From contig NC_134454.1 in the NCBI RefSeq assembly GCF_030867145.1, positions 64,772,308 to 64,836,307 of the forward strand: a DNA stretch of 64,000 bases. The letters run 5' to 3'. Made by a program: the position numbers and the translations under genes. This DNA comes from Opisthocomus hoazin (Eukaryota > Chordata > Aves > Opisthocomiformes > Opisthocomidae). The notes under the pieces were generated by a model that made no database searches, was not told the origin of the DNA, and saw only the letters and a program-made list of their open reading frames with translations. Shown piece by piece: positions 21,667 through 36,600 of this stretch; position 1 is the first letter of the stretch; every line of letters begins with the position of its first letter.

Positions 21667-24600
21667 GTAAGTACAGTAGAAGTTTATAGTGGGGATTGGG
21701 TTGAAAAAGAGTTAACGGTCTTTTGAAGGAAGTATTTCTGTTTGTGGAGGATATTTTTCACTGTTGTGTACAGTAAACTGCATTAAAACTTAAAAAATAG
21801 GGAAATGTCCTATGTAAAACAAAGCTGTATCATTTCTGTTGGTGACCTGCAAGTTTTAATGCTCTCCTGTGTTGTGCGTAGTGCATGAGATGCCATTGCA
21901 TAATTAGTAATTCACAGTTCGGTTTTAGAGATCTTCAGTAGTGTTTGTTTACTAGGGAAAACAGGGAGGAGATGAGAAAGAAACATTTATTCTTGAAGCT
22001 AGATTTGAAGACACCATAGTATTCTTCAGGGTCTTAAATTTAACCGTACCTGAAGTTAGTTTGTTTGCTGTCCTCTTCTTACATGTGTACCAGAATGACC
22101 GTCTTCTACTTTTTAATGAAAAATACACTATATACTGAAATACCTCTTCGTTTTGGATAGAGAAGACAGATGTATTGCTTCTAAGAAAAAAATGACAGGA
22201 CTCGCTGAGTTTTGTATTCACTTAAGAAGCAGCATCTTCGTTGTCATATGAATAACAGTTATGGATTGTAGTCTTTCCAGGGGTCTTTCAAGTGGGAGCC
22301 TTCCAGCTACTCCAGATGTTACACCGCAGCCAAAGATTTATGGAAATGGCAGTCCAGTACATACATCTGATGCCTCCACATCATTCCGAAGAAGAAAGTA
22401 AGTTCTCTGTGTGAGCATGATTAATTCTGATTGTAGTGTACCTGTGGTGAAGCTTGCCTAATACAGATTTCTTGTGCAGCTTGAATTTTGTTGGAATTTG
22501 CAAGAGTACTGAATAAAATTAAACAGGCCATGTGATGGCTCTTTAAAGCGTTCATATACCTCCCTTTTGAGAATTTTGAGAATCTGTGACTTACTACTTG
22601 TTTTATTGTAATACTATAATAGATTATAGTCTGTGTGTGCTTGGCAGTAAGAGAGTTTGTGTCAATAAATCAAGTGTTCTCTTCCTCTTAATTTGTCGAG
22701 TTAAGAGTAAGACCCCACCCTCAATGTTTTGTGGGAATTGTAATGTTTTTCTGACGACACACTAGATGTTTCTGCTGGTTTTCTTCATTATATGATGCTT
22801 TATTTTTCAAATAAAAAAGAAGACTTTACATGTGCTTGAATTCTGGTTTTGTAAGAGGAATTATATGGAAACACAGTTTTTCTGCTTTTCAAAAAACTAA
22901 ACTTACTGGAATTTGTATCACTGCCTTTATTACGTTAGCTGCCACAGAAAGAGGAATTTCAGATGAATATGTGGTTTTATTTTCTTTTGACATTCTAGAA
23001 AAAAATCACCAGTTCAGAAGTATTAGTTGATATATGTTTGTAATAATTCTGTGAATCAGCTGATAGTTCTGAAGACAAAAGCTTCCTCCCTATTTCCTGT
23101 ATTCTATTTCTCTTCCAGATTTAACAGATGAGGAAAATAAGTACAATTAAATGTGGTATTAAGTTATAGTTAAGTATATAACTGTCACATGAACTAAATA
23201 AGTTCCTAGTTTCATGCTGCATGCATCCTTTCCTCTTGACTAGTCTGGTTTATGGAAAGCTCTGCTTTGTGTTAGGAGATTTGCAGTCAATTAGATAATC
23301 CCTACTTTGATGCCAGCTTTTCTGACAAGAAATGACTGTAGTTTTATTAATAGTTAATACATTGATACATATGAACACTTGATTTCATGCTTTTTAATTT
23401 AAAAATATGTGAGTACCTCCATACCAGTTAACTTTATGCAATACTTGATGTGTAGACAAAACATCAATGTCCTCTCTTATTCTTTACTGTGGATGGACCA
23501 CAGTATTCAACCACTGGTCAGCTTTCAGTACAACTTTTTTTAGTGAAGAGTTCAGATGCCAAGGGGCTGCCTGTAAGATCACTATATCTCTTTAAATATA
23601 TTTGAATTCCTGTGACAAATGGCTTAATGAGGAGATACAGAGCAGTGTTTCAAAATGAGACATTAGGTTTATGAACTGTGTAGCTTAATATAATCGTTAG
23701 TTTGAGTTGTCAAATGAATAGTATTTCTTTTTTGCCCAGATTACCGTTTACTGTCTGTACAGTCTAAGAGACAGACGAATGCTACATTTTGAATGGCTAT
23801 TGTGATACGTTTATTTTTCTCCACTACCAATTTTTTTTTCTTCATCAGTGAGTATTCAGAACTCCTAAAACTTCTTGCTGCACTTACATTGATTTAAGAG
23901 AAAAGTACCCTTACATAGTCTGTGGGTATCTTTTTTTAAAAAAAAGAAGTGTGACGTCACCAAAATAGTATGACCAGCTTTCTGAGTTGTCCTGCTTAAC
24001 TGAACTTGCCGTTTAGGTTTCAGCTGGTTGATACAGACACTCTTGTAATGCAGTTGCATCAGTTCACTTCAAGGGTAGCTGCACTTCTGCGGTTGTGTAT
24101 TGTTTTTTCCAGGTTTATTTCATCTAATATCTGAGATGGGCACGCCTTTTGTTCTGTAGAGTACTTGCTTTTAGTGAAATAATCATGTAATTAAGCATAT
24201 GTTTTTGTACTTGTGCCAGCTGTCTTTTAGTCACAGGTTAGAGCTTGCAAACTAGAAGAATTACTGTCTCTCTTGGGTTTTTTTTGGGTTTTTTTTAATT
24301 TTTAGGCGAGTAAGTGAACAAAGTGTTACACGTGATGTCAAACGTCAGCGGATTCATTCACATCATTCTGAAACAACTGCAGTTAACCAAGCAGTGCCTT
24401 TAGCAGAGGAACGTAGATACTCCTTCCCAAGATCAATTCACTCTCCACTGTTGGATGCACATTATGTACCAGATTTACTTGGATGTGTCCCTCCATTGCG
24501 AGACACTTTGTTTCCAGACCCCATAGAAACCACACCCCCTGTGGCCAAAGATAAGGTAATACCTTTCCATGCCTGTGCTTTACATCTGCCTTCCGAGTAG

Positions 24601-27600
24601 GCAGGGTCCAATGATGCTGTGGGAGGCCACAAAAATTTCTGCAAGGTTCCTTCATGGTGTTGTGGGGTCTCTGTCGCCGAGGTGTCCTGTAGAAGGAATA
24701 TCAGTAAATGTAGCTGCTGCTATGGGCCTGTATAGCTTCCTTGTTGTGTGTTTGGAGTGGTTTGGGGGAGTAGGGGTGGTGTTTGCTTGTGTTTGGTTTC
24801 CATACTGAAGTCAGGAAACCTGTATGTCTGCTCCAGGAAGTAGAAATTGGAGGGATGGTCCATTTGTCACCTGATTGGGAGGCAGAGAGAATCATCATGG
24901 GGGGAAAAAAAAAAAGAAAACCCACCCGAGTAAAGTGAGAGAAGCCTGTTCTGAATAAATACAGTACTGGACCTGTAAAGATGTCCTCTGCCTCTTTTCA
25001 GAAGGAGGTAAAAGTTATTGTCCTAGCTGTTTTGGAATATAGAAGAGGATGTCTTCTTTAAGTGGACAGTGGAGTTGGAACTGTGTTTTTTGTTGTTCTT
25101 TAATGGAAAAAAAGAAAAAACATGTGGCCAGTCAGTCTTCATGCTTTACTTGCACCAACATGACAGAAGACTTTTTTTTTTAGTATAAATATGCTGGTTG
25201 ATTATAGCATGTATACAGTATTGTGAAAGAGAAACAGTTAATACCTCTTTCCACCAAAGACCTTTCTTTTTTTTTCCCCACACAAACTATTAAAGAAGTA
25301 TTCAGATAACTTAAATGGGTTTTGATATTTGTTTTTCTTCCTATTACTGGTAGGCAAACTGTTGACGTCTACGGAAGATATCTCTACTCTTTCACTGCTT
25401 ATTCCCTGAAAGGCTTGCAGATACTGATGAGGCAAAAGTTATTTTCTGTGGGTAGTCATTTTATAACAGGTTGAACAAATTTAAATTTAAAAACTTTGCA
25501 GAAATTTCTTCTGGGGAGTTGTTCAGTATGAATTCAAGCGTGGTAAAATTCTAGACAGTGGAATAGGTCATGTGAAAGGATGCTGGATTTTTTTTTTTTT
25601 AATGCAGTCTTATGTGTTTCATGTAATTGCATCTCTGAGAGGAAAAAATGTTCACTTCTCTGTATCTTTTGTGTTTTGAATGTGTGTGTCAAGTTAAGTC
25701 AGCAGGTTCTGGAGTTGTTTCAAGCATGTCAGCAACAGACCTGTGATTTGAACAGAAAAGAGCTCTGCAGAACAGAACTCCAGAGAGAAATTCAGCGAAT
25801 TTTCCCACGTATGTTTTGAATTTGATTACTTAATATCAGTTTGAGTGTTATTCACATTCGCAGTTCTTCCTTCCTCTTAAACCATAATATGTCACATGAG
25901 TTTTTATTATGTGATTCTTCTGTTACAGAGAGCAGACTCTTTTTGGTTGGATCCTCACTGAATGGATTTGGGACTCGTAGCAGTGATGGTGACTTGTGCC
26001 TGGTGGTCAAAGAAGAGCCAGTAAGTAATTTAAAACATAATGTAGTTAAAAAAGAGTCTGTTAAAACAGTTCTTAAAATGTATGTGCTTTTGTAAGGCTG
26101 GATTCTAAAATGAGGAACTAATAGTCAAATCCTTTTGATTTAATAACATATTTTGCACTCACAATAGCTGTGAACTGTGGGCCTGATAATGTTGCAAGTA
26201 TGAAATTAACCCTATAAACCATTTAACCCAGCAAAACATTCAAAAAAGGAGTGTTACCTTTACTCCATAACTGAAAAAAGCACAGCAAAACAGGGAAGTG
26301 CATTGCCTGGAATAATGAAGATAATTGTTTAGAGAACTTGAACTCATTTTAGATGCAGGAACAACTTTTAATAAGTACAGTCCTTTGTAATTTCATTATT
26401 TAGATTCATAGCCACTGATTTTAGAAAGCAGCCATAAGAAGGAATTTGATATGCAAGAGATCTGAAGTACTTCTGGTGAGAGAAAATGTTTGTGAGTAGG
26501 AGTTAGGTCGAGAGAAAAGATGTAGCAAAAAAGAAATCTAAATAAAGAATGATTCTGAAAGAGTTGAGGCATTAAAAAGCAACAAAAGGACATTGTTGTG
26601 TAAGTGGGGCTAGGTTTTCATTTTTTCTGATTTGTTAAAGTCTGTTAGTTACTCTGCATATTGAATATAAATTGTTCTGTCTGGCTTTTGCCATGCTAAA
26701 TGTGTATGTAGGCTGTGGAATGTGCTGGTGTACATGTTCATGTCTTACTCTGAGAATGAATTTTGTTGGAGAAGTAAAGCATGCTTATTTGGAACATCTA
26801 AATGAGACATACCAACTTTTTTTCTTATATTTTAATGTCGTATTTCAGGTAAATCAGAAGACTGAAGCAAGGTATATACTCAGCTTAGTCCATAAACTCT
26901 TCAGTACTAAACTTTGTAAGTTCCCGGCTACAGTGAGGTGGTAAGATTATTGGCAATTCTGGAAGAAGTGTTGATGCACAGTTGTAACATGTTTATGTAT
27001 TTGCATCTTGTCTAGCATCTAATCACAGTATTGTTTGGAGAACAGCTGTAGATATTTAGTAATCTTACTTATCTTGGTTCTGATGGGTAGTAATTGGAAA
27101 AACATAATGGTTACCTTGAAGACTAGTGGACTTCAAGAACGGGTAGTGTCTAAAATGAGTTTTGGATTGTGGACCACAGTGGGCAGGGGTATGGAAAGTA
27201 GATTTCTGTTTGGGAAACCTCTGTTAGAGAACTCTTACTGCTCTTTTAGATTACAGTGCCTTCCTGGGGGCAATACTCTTAAGAATCTGTAAAATAAGAT
27301 GTTGCTCACAGTAGACTGTGTAGAATAGTTTTTTTCTGGGAGGGGCTTGATACCAGTGAAATACTTAACTTAGGTGCCTAGTGAAGAAAATACATTGACA
27401 GTACGAGCACTTAAAGGAGAAACAGGTCAATTCATAGTTCTTAAAAGTTGTTGTTTATAGACTCCCTTCAGATGAAGAATTCACTTGGGCAGTTCTTGAC
27501 TTAAATGTGAAAGCCTCCTGTTTCAAAGAGGCTTTTGTACCATCCTCTGAATTATAAAAGACTGTCACTTACTGATATCAATGACTGTGTCCCCCTACTT

Positions 27601-30600
27601 CTCAGACTTGTGATACATTCTTTGATGCTGCTGCCTATGTTGCCGTTCTGAACAAACCTGCAGTGATAAAAGCAAACCATAAATTTAAATGCAGACTTCA
27701 AAATTTCTTCACTGGCAAATGTTCATACCCAGTTTTCAGCAGCTCACTTGAAGAGAGACTTGATGATCCATCGCAGAATAGGCATCTGATACTTAATGAC
27801 TTACTACTGTTGTATATGGATGTTTGCATAAGAAGTTCAGAACTTAGTCTGGGTTTGCCTAGCATGCGGGTTGTTCCAGTGCTTTCTGAGAAGCACAATG
27901 GTAAAACAGTTGTGTTGTCAGAGAGCAGAAACAGAGCTTCTAGATAAACCATCACCTTCATTTTTCAAGAGATTGTGTTCTGTGACAGAGCTTTAGATGA
28001 AATCAGGTTTGTTTGACAGGGAGCATCAGAAAGACATGATGGCCATGTGGGAGTCATCCCTGAAGGTTATTGTTTGTGCCATTGCTCATTTTTGATGTTT
28101 TCCTAGTTCTCTGTTACCTTGCAAATGCCTTTGGTCAGCTTCATTTAATCAAAAAGTTCCTTGGAAGGTTAGGCAGGACAAAACACTACTGATATTACCA
28201 CTTCTGTCAGACTCTTAGCTGTGGTATGTAGACCTCTTGGATCATCTCTTCGTAGTCTTAACATCACTATGGGCATGAATTCCTATACCTAGCCATTTGT
28301 CCTTGTGCCTGTGTGTGGATGTTCTGTGGATAGAACTGATAGACAAAAGTTGCTGGAAAATGTTCACCTGGTTCAAAATGAAAAGGCTTTGCCACATGGG
28401 TCTTTCCACTTGGGTTTAGTTCATTTACAAACTGTAGCCCAACTATGCTAAGGTTCAGTACTTCTGAAACAAGGATGTTGCCCAGTTATTTTGATTAAAG
28501 CTTATTTTGTCAAATGTAATTGCTGTCATCTGTCTCTTATCCTTTATATACAGTTAACTGTGATTGTTAGATTAGAGTTTCATTCTAGGAGGTTTGGGAC
28601 GTAGATTCAAAATTTACCTAAGCTCCAGTTTATTTCATTTTCAGGCTTGAGAAAGGTAACAAGTGTGCAAGGAGTTTGAGCCCATCACATTTAAAGTGTT
28701 AGAGCAGAGGCTTTTCTGCATTGTCATTCTGCATCTAAAATACTGACTGAAATGAAGATGTGTACTTTTTTGAATAGTCACAGAATGAAGTAGGAAAAAG
28801 CTTATGATATTTATTCACTTGTTTTTGTGGGATGTGTTATTCTTAGAAGTATGTATTGTGCTTATCCTAGAGTAGAGAGATGTAAAGATAGCAGTAATAT
28901 GTTCTGTTTAAGTTTGGCTGAGTAGGTGTAACTTCTCAGCTTGCTTGTTCAGATACCTGTGCATATCTGTTTTTTACAGTGTTGCCTAACTTTCCAAGAA
29001 CTGTATGCTGAAGCCAGTGTCTTTTAGAAATGTGAAAGGTGAAACATGAATTTGGGATTACAACTGTTACACCATACTGAAGAGTGTATAATCCAAACCA
29101 CCAAGAGTAAACATCAAACTGATTACTCTCTTCGTATTTGTCTAGACAGGATTCAGTTGAAAAACAGCTTAGCCATGCTGGGTTGACTGGTGTTTACCCT
29201 CGGAATAAATAACAAAGAGCTCATTTTCTCTTAGTTATGCGAAGAGGTATAGTAGTGTTGAGACTAGGATATTGGAGTGGAATCTGCCTATCAGCTGCCT
29301 AGTGGGGAGCATGCAACAGCTAGGGCAAGCAAGGTAACTTGAACTTAAATGAATGATTTCCAAGGACTGTGCAGGTGGGTGAGTGAATTCCAGTCATCAA
29401 CAATTAGTTCATCTTGTTCTAGGCTGTACCCTCTTAGATTCTTCATGATTCTGGATCCAGACTTCTGTATTGCCCAGTTTCTCTTTCTATAGTATAACAC
29501 TATGCATGAGTGCCAGCTACGTGTGCAGGATGCCAAAGATCTTTTTTTGCCTATACCATGTCTGGGTTTAATATTTTGTACAATTGCATAATCTTTCATT
29601 CTGTAAAGGAAAAGAGAGACTTAAGCTGTTTAATCTGAAATTCTGCATGAATGTTAGTTATGAAACAGTCTTCTTTGAAGTGGTTATATTCTTTTTCACT
29701 ACAGCTGAAGTAGCATTTGTGACATGCCCAGAACTGTGGAGCAGCTATGTGGAATTCTTTACGTGTACTTTGGTGTAGCCTCTCTGGTCATAGCTTCAAG
29801 GTCAGATAGTCATTTTACTAAGGCTCTTACTCAACTTCATGTATTTCAGAATTCCACATCCTGTGTTTGTGACTGTTTCTTCCTTTGTATGTATGACAAT
29901 CTAATGTATAATAGAGATTCTGGTGACAATCTCACCAGTACGAGCTGAGAATGAGTGTACCAGCAGTAAGTTACTGCCTTCCAACATCCTCTTTGCTTTG
30001 TTTCACCATGGGAAACAGATTGGAATGATGTTTGGGGCTTTTTTTTTTATTTTTCCTTGTTCAACTAATTTGGCACAAGCATTCATCAGGTGTTCGGAGG
30101 CATTTGCAGACAAGGATGTGTTTGGAAGTGGATTGCCACTAGAATGAGTTCAGTTAACTTCTGAAGGGCACTTGAGAAAGGGCATAGTGAGGAAAGTTGA
30201 ATTGCTATGGCATGCAGATAGATACCCACCATTGTCTACCATGTGGTAATGCATTGGGCATCTTTGTCTGAAATTTGGTAGTGAAAGGGAAGGAGGCAGA
30301 GAGCTCTACATGCGTTATAGCTTTGCTTTAAGGATGATCTGGGATTTTGGAGGAGGGATGCTTGGATGTGTCTGCAGGTGCAGCTGGAAAGAGGGGACAC
30401 ATGTAAGTTGTACTAGATTGTGCATTCAGTGAACGTGGATTTGTGTTCTTTAAGATTCTTCCTTTAAAATTAGTAAGTTAATAAGTTTATCTTTTTTGAG
30501 TGTCAGTCCGTGTGTTGCATAGGGTCATACAATACATTCAAATCCAGATAAAAGATTACCTTAGACCAAATCTGTCTAAATATGCATATCCATAAAACGC

Positions 30601-33600
30601 TTTCAGAAAGTCTCAAAAAAAAGTAAAATTTGGTTTAGTTAAATATTGCACAGTAGGGTTTTACCAAACCTGAAATTGTCATCCAAATGCAAAGGAGATG
30701 ACACCGTTTAATCAAGGTTGCTATCCAAACTGATAGAAATACCTCTTTTTCTTTTTCCCAAAATGTAAGGATCAGCTTTCATTTAAGGTTATTTTTAGTC
30801 TGTATTACTTCTAGTTTTATCATACGTATTTATGCTAATTTAAGGTTAATTTATAGAAGCAAGGGGAAAATATATGATATTACATATGGGCAAATTCAAG
30901 TGGTCCTAGGTTTTGCAACGGAAGAAATTACTAAAGTCATACTTTTTTTCCCGAATTCCTATCAAGTAACGTGCGGGCTCAGCTTTTTGTTGCCTATTCT
31001 ATTACTTTCTTGGACATGTTTCTCATTTAGGATTATGTGCAACTACTAAATACAGCCTGAGATATCATCAAGACTAGGGGAACCGCAGATAATGACTGAT
31101 GTAACAGTTTGGAGGAGCTGAGTGCAAAGGTGTGTTTGGTGGCACTGTAGGAGTCCGGCAGAGCTTAGTATGTTTGGGTTTGGATGGTCTGACATTGAGC
31201 CTGTTGTGTCTATACTGTGTGGATAACCATCTGAGGTGCAGTCCTGTGATTGTATTTTTATTGCATGTCCTATCACCATTAAAGCAAAATCTAAATAAAG
31301 CTTTTCCTGTCTTTGATGGAAAATATTGTCCTGTTTTCAGTAGCAAGTTGATTGAAAATGTATTTCTTGGTATGTACTTTAGCAGTAGAATAAACAATTT
31401 TTAAAGGAAGTTTTAATCATAGTCAGTGCATGGTGCAGATACAGTTATATCAATATTTTTTGATCAGTAAAATGTATAATTTCAGCTGTAAGCAAACTAA
31501 ATGCAGTTAAAAAGTATGCAGCTGATCATTTGTCCACTGCTCTAGTGTAGTGCTGGACTTAAATGTCTGGCCATGCTGGATGGGGATGTTCTTGCTCTCT
31601 CTTTTCTGAACCTTAATTATAACTATTCAGGATTTCTATTACAAGTGAAAGCATTGCAGAACTGCATTCCTTATGTTCAAATTTGTTGGATGTACTTCCA
31701 CAGATAAGTCTTGCGCCATTGTTTTTCTCTAATGTTTAGTGCATTTTTTTTGCCCACGCACTTTCCTAGATTGTATTTTTGCTGCAGTTGCTAAAGGTTA
31801 CTTAGTTTAGCACAACCCTTCTGAGAATATTTTTGCTAAATGTAATAAGCTGCTATTTGCTATAAATCAGTCAATATGACTCCACTTTAGGATCTCATTT
31901 TAAGATCAGTGTCTTATGTGACACTTCTTTGTGTATTTTTCTCCATTTCAGCAAGCTACATTGAGCGACCTCAGCTGATTCGCGCGAAAGTGCCAATAGT
32001 GAAATTCAGGGATAAAGTCAGGCAAGTATTCTGCTTAACATCATATTTAGACTCTGACATGAGGAAGTGCTCTGTATATGTACTGTCCATGTGGGTAGTC
32101 CCACTGAAGTCACGCTACGTTTGTTTGTGTTGTGCTGTAGCTGTATTGCAAGTTTGTACAGATAGCGTGCAGCAGCAGTCAGCTTACTTCCTTCATGGCC
32201 TGAAACACCTCTCGTGGTTGAGATGCTGTTTAGTTTCTGTGATGTGAATTATTAGCAGTACGTCATGTATTTCTATAGGTTATTTGTACATGGTGGGCTC
32301 CAGTTGGCTAATGGTTCGTTATGTAAAAACAGTGGTGGGAAGAAAACTGTTGTGAAAGATAATTTTGCTTGCTGTGCAAACATAACTATTGAGCTATGTC
32401 AGGACTAACTCACAGCATTTCCACTATACAAACAACACTAAAACAAACTTTAGTTTCTTGTGATGACATTGTTTTCTTGATCAAAAAACTGTTTCATTTT
32501 AGACAAGTATGTTCTGCTGTCTTCTAGGTAGGTATTGTGTGTTTAACAAAGTAGTGTTACATGTTCTATTGACAGTGTTAGGTGCTAATTTTATGACTTT
32601 TTTTAGAAGAGGTAAGTAATTGGAGAGAAGTGGATGTGTTGTATATTATTGTGTTCGTTCTATCTTCATTATGAAGACATGAAAATGAATAATCAAGAGG
32701 GATATACTAGGACAGAGAACAATGTGTTTCTTGTTGTACGTGATAGAAGTATCTGACCAAGGAAAAAACTGCAAAGCACTCAAATTGGTTGAGAGAGACT
32801 GAGTAATGTTCATATCTTCCTGTATTTATGGGCTTAGACTTACGTGTATCACATTCATGTAATAACATAGCTTGACTGTTCTTTGCAAATAGGAGTTTGA
32901 ACAACTCTCTTGTGTCTGAACTACCTTATCCTGCCTATATGCTGCTAAAATTCTGCAACTCTGTCTTTTAAAAACAGACAAGCCCACTTCTGTGGCATCT
33001 TAATAAAATCATATCATAGTGTGCTTTTATCACAATAGACCTTTATCAAGGCAGAAACCTTGCCGTGAGAAACTAAATCTATGTTTTTTACAACTTGAAC
33101 TAATAAGTAAAGTCCATTTAAGCTTTTCTTGTATCTAAGATGATATAACACTTGTTAGGGTTTTTGCTTTACACTTTTCTCATTTACACCTAATCCCATA
33201 TTTAATTCTCTATACTTGCCTACCTTTTAAAAGTTTGAATATTTTTTATCTAGTAACTTTCCCCTCTAACAGTACAGAAGGTTTTCTCCCATGCTTTTTG
33301 AAAGTATAAAACTCATCGAGCTAAAATTTGGGTTAAATGGCTTAGCTACATAAAACAGTGGTAGTGTACACTAAACAGTAAATTCCTGGTACAAATATTG
33401 AATAAATCATGGAGTTATAGTAAGAATTGTTTTTACTCATTTGAAATGAGATTTAAAAAGAAACCTTAGGTATGGAAGCGATTATGTCAAAAGATTGAAG
33501 TCTTTTTGTAGGCTTTTATAGTCCATACTACAGTCACTTGCAAAAATAACTAACAGTCATGATATTGCTATACCTTACAGACAGGATTTAAAGAACTCTT

Positions 33601-36600
33601 GATTTCCTACTAAATCAAAGTATAATCTTCTTAGACTAGAAGCTGCCCATTAGATTTTTCAGAGGAGAAAACAGTACTGTTCACCATCTGGTTTCCTGTG
33701 TTTTTTTGGAAGGGGAGAGTGGGAGGAATGAGATGACTTTGCACTGGGTTTTTTGTTTGTTTTTTTTAGTTTTTTTATCTCTTTCCAGTGATTTTTCTCT
33801 CATATAACCTGTCACCTCCACCCATGTTTAGGGGGTTTTAAAAATTGGTTTTTTATTTAAGCATCTGTCTCCAGGCTCTTAGCGGCCTCTGTCTTTTGTA
33901 GGCTCATATATGTGCACACTCATTCATTTTTTTCACAGAGGTCTTGAAAAATAGATTGGATTTTCTTTACCCAGCGGACTAAGCTTGTTTTAGCCAAAAC
34001 CAGAACCTAAACATGACAAGCTTCCTGTGAAAGCCAGTTTTCTTAATGCCTGGCTGCTGGGAGAAGGTGGTAGAATTCAATGGGTGTAACCTCTGCATCT
34101 GGATTTTGATGTGTTGCCAGTGGTTCATATATACCTGAAAACTGCTATCTCCCCCTTAACTTTGATTTGGTGAAGAAGAAAGTGTCCAGTTTGTGTTTGT
34201 TCCCCTTTTCATCTTTAAAGCATTTTTCCTCTACAACCTACTGTAGGGTTACCCTGCTTCGGCAGGAGGGTTGGACTAGATGACCCACAGAGGTCCCTTC
34301 CGACCCTTACCATTCTGTGATTCAGTGCTTTAATGCTGAGAGAAGATCCAGTGAACTTAAAGACTTATGAATCTATTTGTTTGGTAGTCTTTCCCAGGAA
34401 AGAATTCCAATGCTGGCTCTCCTACCAGGCAAGCCTTTGATTAATTAACAAGATTTCTGTAGTACAGAGGGTATAAAAGCTTCCTCTTCTGCTACATTTG
34501 ATGTGCAGTTGACCCTTTTCCTCTCCTTTAGTGCTTTTGGTAGAACTTGAGTCCTAACACTACAAAAACTTTTTCAGTTGCCAAAATTGCAACATGTATT
34601 AAATATGCATATTAAAGTACAAAATAACTGCAGTAGAACTTGCTTAATCAGCATCTGGTAAATAGTAATCTTGTCAATTGAGGTTAACTGGAATTACACG
34701 TGTAGCCTGACATATTTCCTAATTATATTTACACATGCAAATAATATTCTCACTGGTGTTTATGCTTATTTTTACAACTGTCAAGCGGTAGCTCAAGCTT
34801 GTTTATTTCCTGTACTATTATGTACGATGCTCTTAAAACATAGAATCACAGAATCACAGAATGGTAGGGGTTGGAAGAGACTTCCGTGGGTCATCTAGTC
34901 CAAGCCTCCTGCCGAAGCAGGCTCACCTACAGCAGGCTGCACAGGACCTTGTCCAGGTGGATCTAAAAAGTCATGTTTGATATTAATTCTAGTTTAAAAT
35001 TGTGTGATATTTTTGATGCAAATAATGTTTTAATGTAGCTAATGGTGTCAAAAACCTTTTGTGGGCATCAAATTAATGTGTTTTCTCTTGTTTAATAAAT
35101 TCCATATCAATGTTCCCCTTACAATAACTCAAGAAAATCCAAAGGAGGATTCAGGCAAACAAATGCTGTGTGGATGAGACTTGGATATATAAAATGTAAA
35201 TAGCTGTACATTGTAGATAGCTACTTCTTTGTCGGTAATAGGCTCTTCATGTTGCGAGTTACAGTGTTGCTGTAGCTTATTAACTATTAATTTAATTTGT
35301 GGAGTATTATGAGTAGTTAAAGCTCTATATGCAGTATGAAATTCAAACTTTGGGGCGATAGAGCAGGTAGTATTTGTTTGCCTTGTTCTTATTTGCTGTT
35401 AACAGCATGAAGCAGTTATTAAAACTGTTTTATCACAAAACATGCAATCTTTACTAATAAACAGTTTTCATTTCAAAGTGCTTGCTAATTATCTCTGACC
35501 ATCACTGCAGAAAAGAGATTCTTACCTTTTGACCTCTTCCAGTGCTCCTTCTCAGTTCATTGGCATGATTTCGTAAATCGGAGAGTCCTTCCTGGCGTCA
35601 AAAGTTGGTCATAGTGAATCACGTAGTTCAAATCTGGCTGGGAGAAGATTCGTTAAAAATCAAAAACATGTTTGATATATTAAGTTGTCATAAGGTCTGA
35701 ATTTGAATCTATATATTTTCTCTATGTAAAACAACAATTAGATTTCTGTAGCAATGGAATTCAAGTCTGTAAGCAATTCAAGCACTGTCGACAAAACCAG
35801 AGTAGAAATCACAGCATCAAAATTCTGAAGAAAGTTTCTAGAGTAGCATCATAAGTTACATTTCTCTACCTCTGTCACTACGTAGGTAATAAATATTCTG
35901 AAATTGAATACCATGATTCTTGATTCTTTTTCTTTTCTCCTCCCCAATAGCTGTGTGGAGTTTGACTTGAATGTAAACAATGTTGTAGGAATAAGAAATA
36001 CATTCCTTCTGAGAACCTATGCATACAGTAAGTTTCTATTGTATCTTCTTATTTCTATAATCTTTGATTTTTAAATCTGTTTAGCTATTGATAAACTATT
36101 AAAATTGAGTTCAATGTGTTAGGCTACTATATGTATAATTAGCAAATGAGCTGCATTAGGTAGCTTGAAGATAACTTATTGTTGCTCACTCTAAATATAT
36201 GGAGAAAACTGATACATCAGCTAAGTATGTTTTTAATTGAATATTATAATATTCAGAAGATAACAATGGTTCTTTATATTAAGGTTCACATATCTGCTAC
36301 AAGGGCTGCTTCAGTATTCTACAGATAACGAGATCAGTATACCAATGATTATCTAGTGGTATAATCTCCAGTTTCTTTTATTTCGTTACAGCCACTGATA
36401 GCTATGTGTGGCTGTATGCTGTCATAGAGTCTTTCCTTGGAAAATCCAAAATACCGCTTCGGTTTTTATGCTAACACCAAAACAAAACTGGTTTGTGTCT
36501 CCTTGGGAATTTGCATTTTAGGGAAAGATTGTGAAACAGACTTCTGAAGGGGAAGTAGTAAGAACAGCACGTTTGGTACTAAACTGAGGTTTTCTTACTT

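Larger units (their letters stand above)
32022..35950 (+). other. TENT2 GC-AG intron after coding exon 7
   Basis: This 3.9-kb intron begins GCAAGT and ends CAATAG. It contains two CR1 tails in opposite orientation (34237-34324 plus, 34841-34962 minus). Confidence 0.85.

Noticed and set aside
27663..27947. 94-codon open frame in the intron after exon 6
   Set aside because: No recognisable motif and no good flanking splice sites tying it to TENT2.
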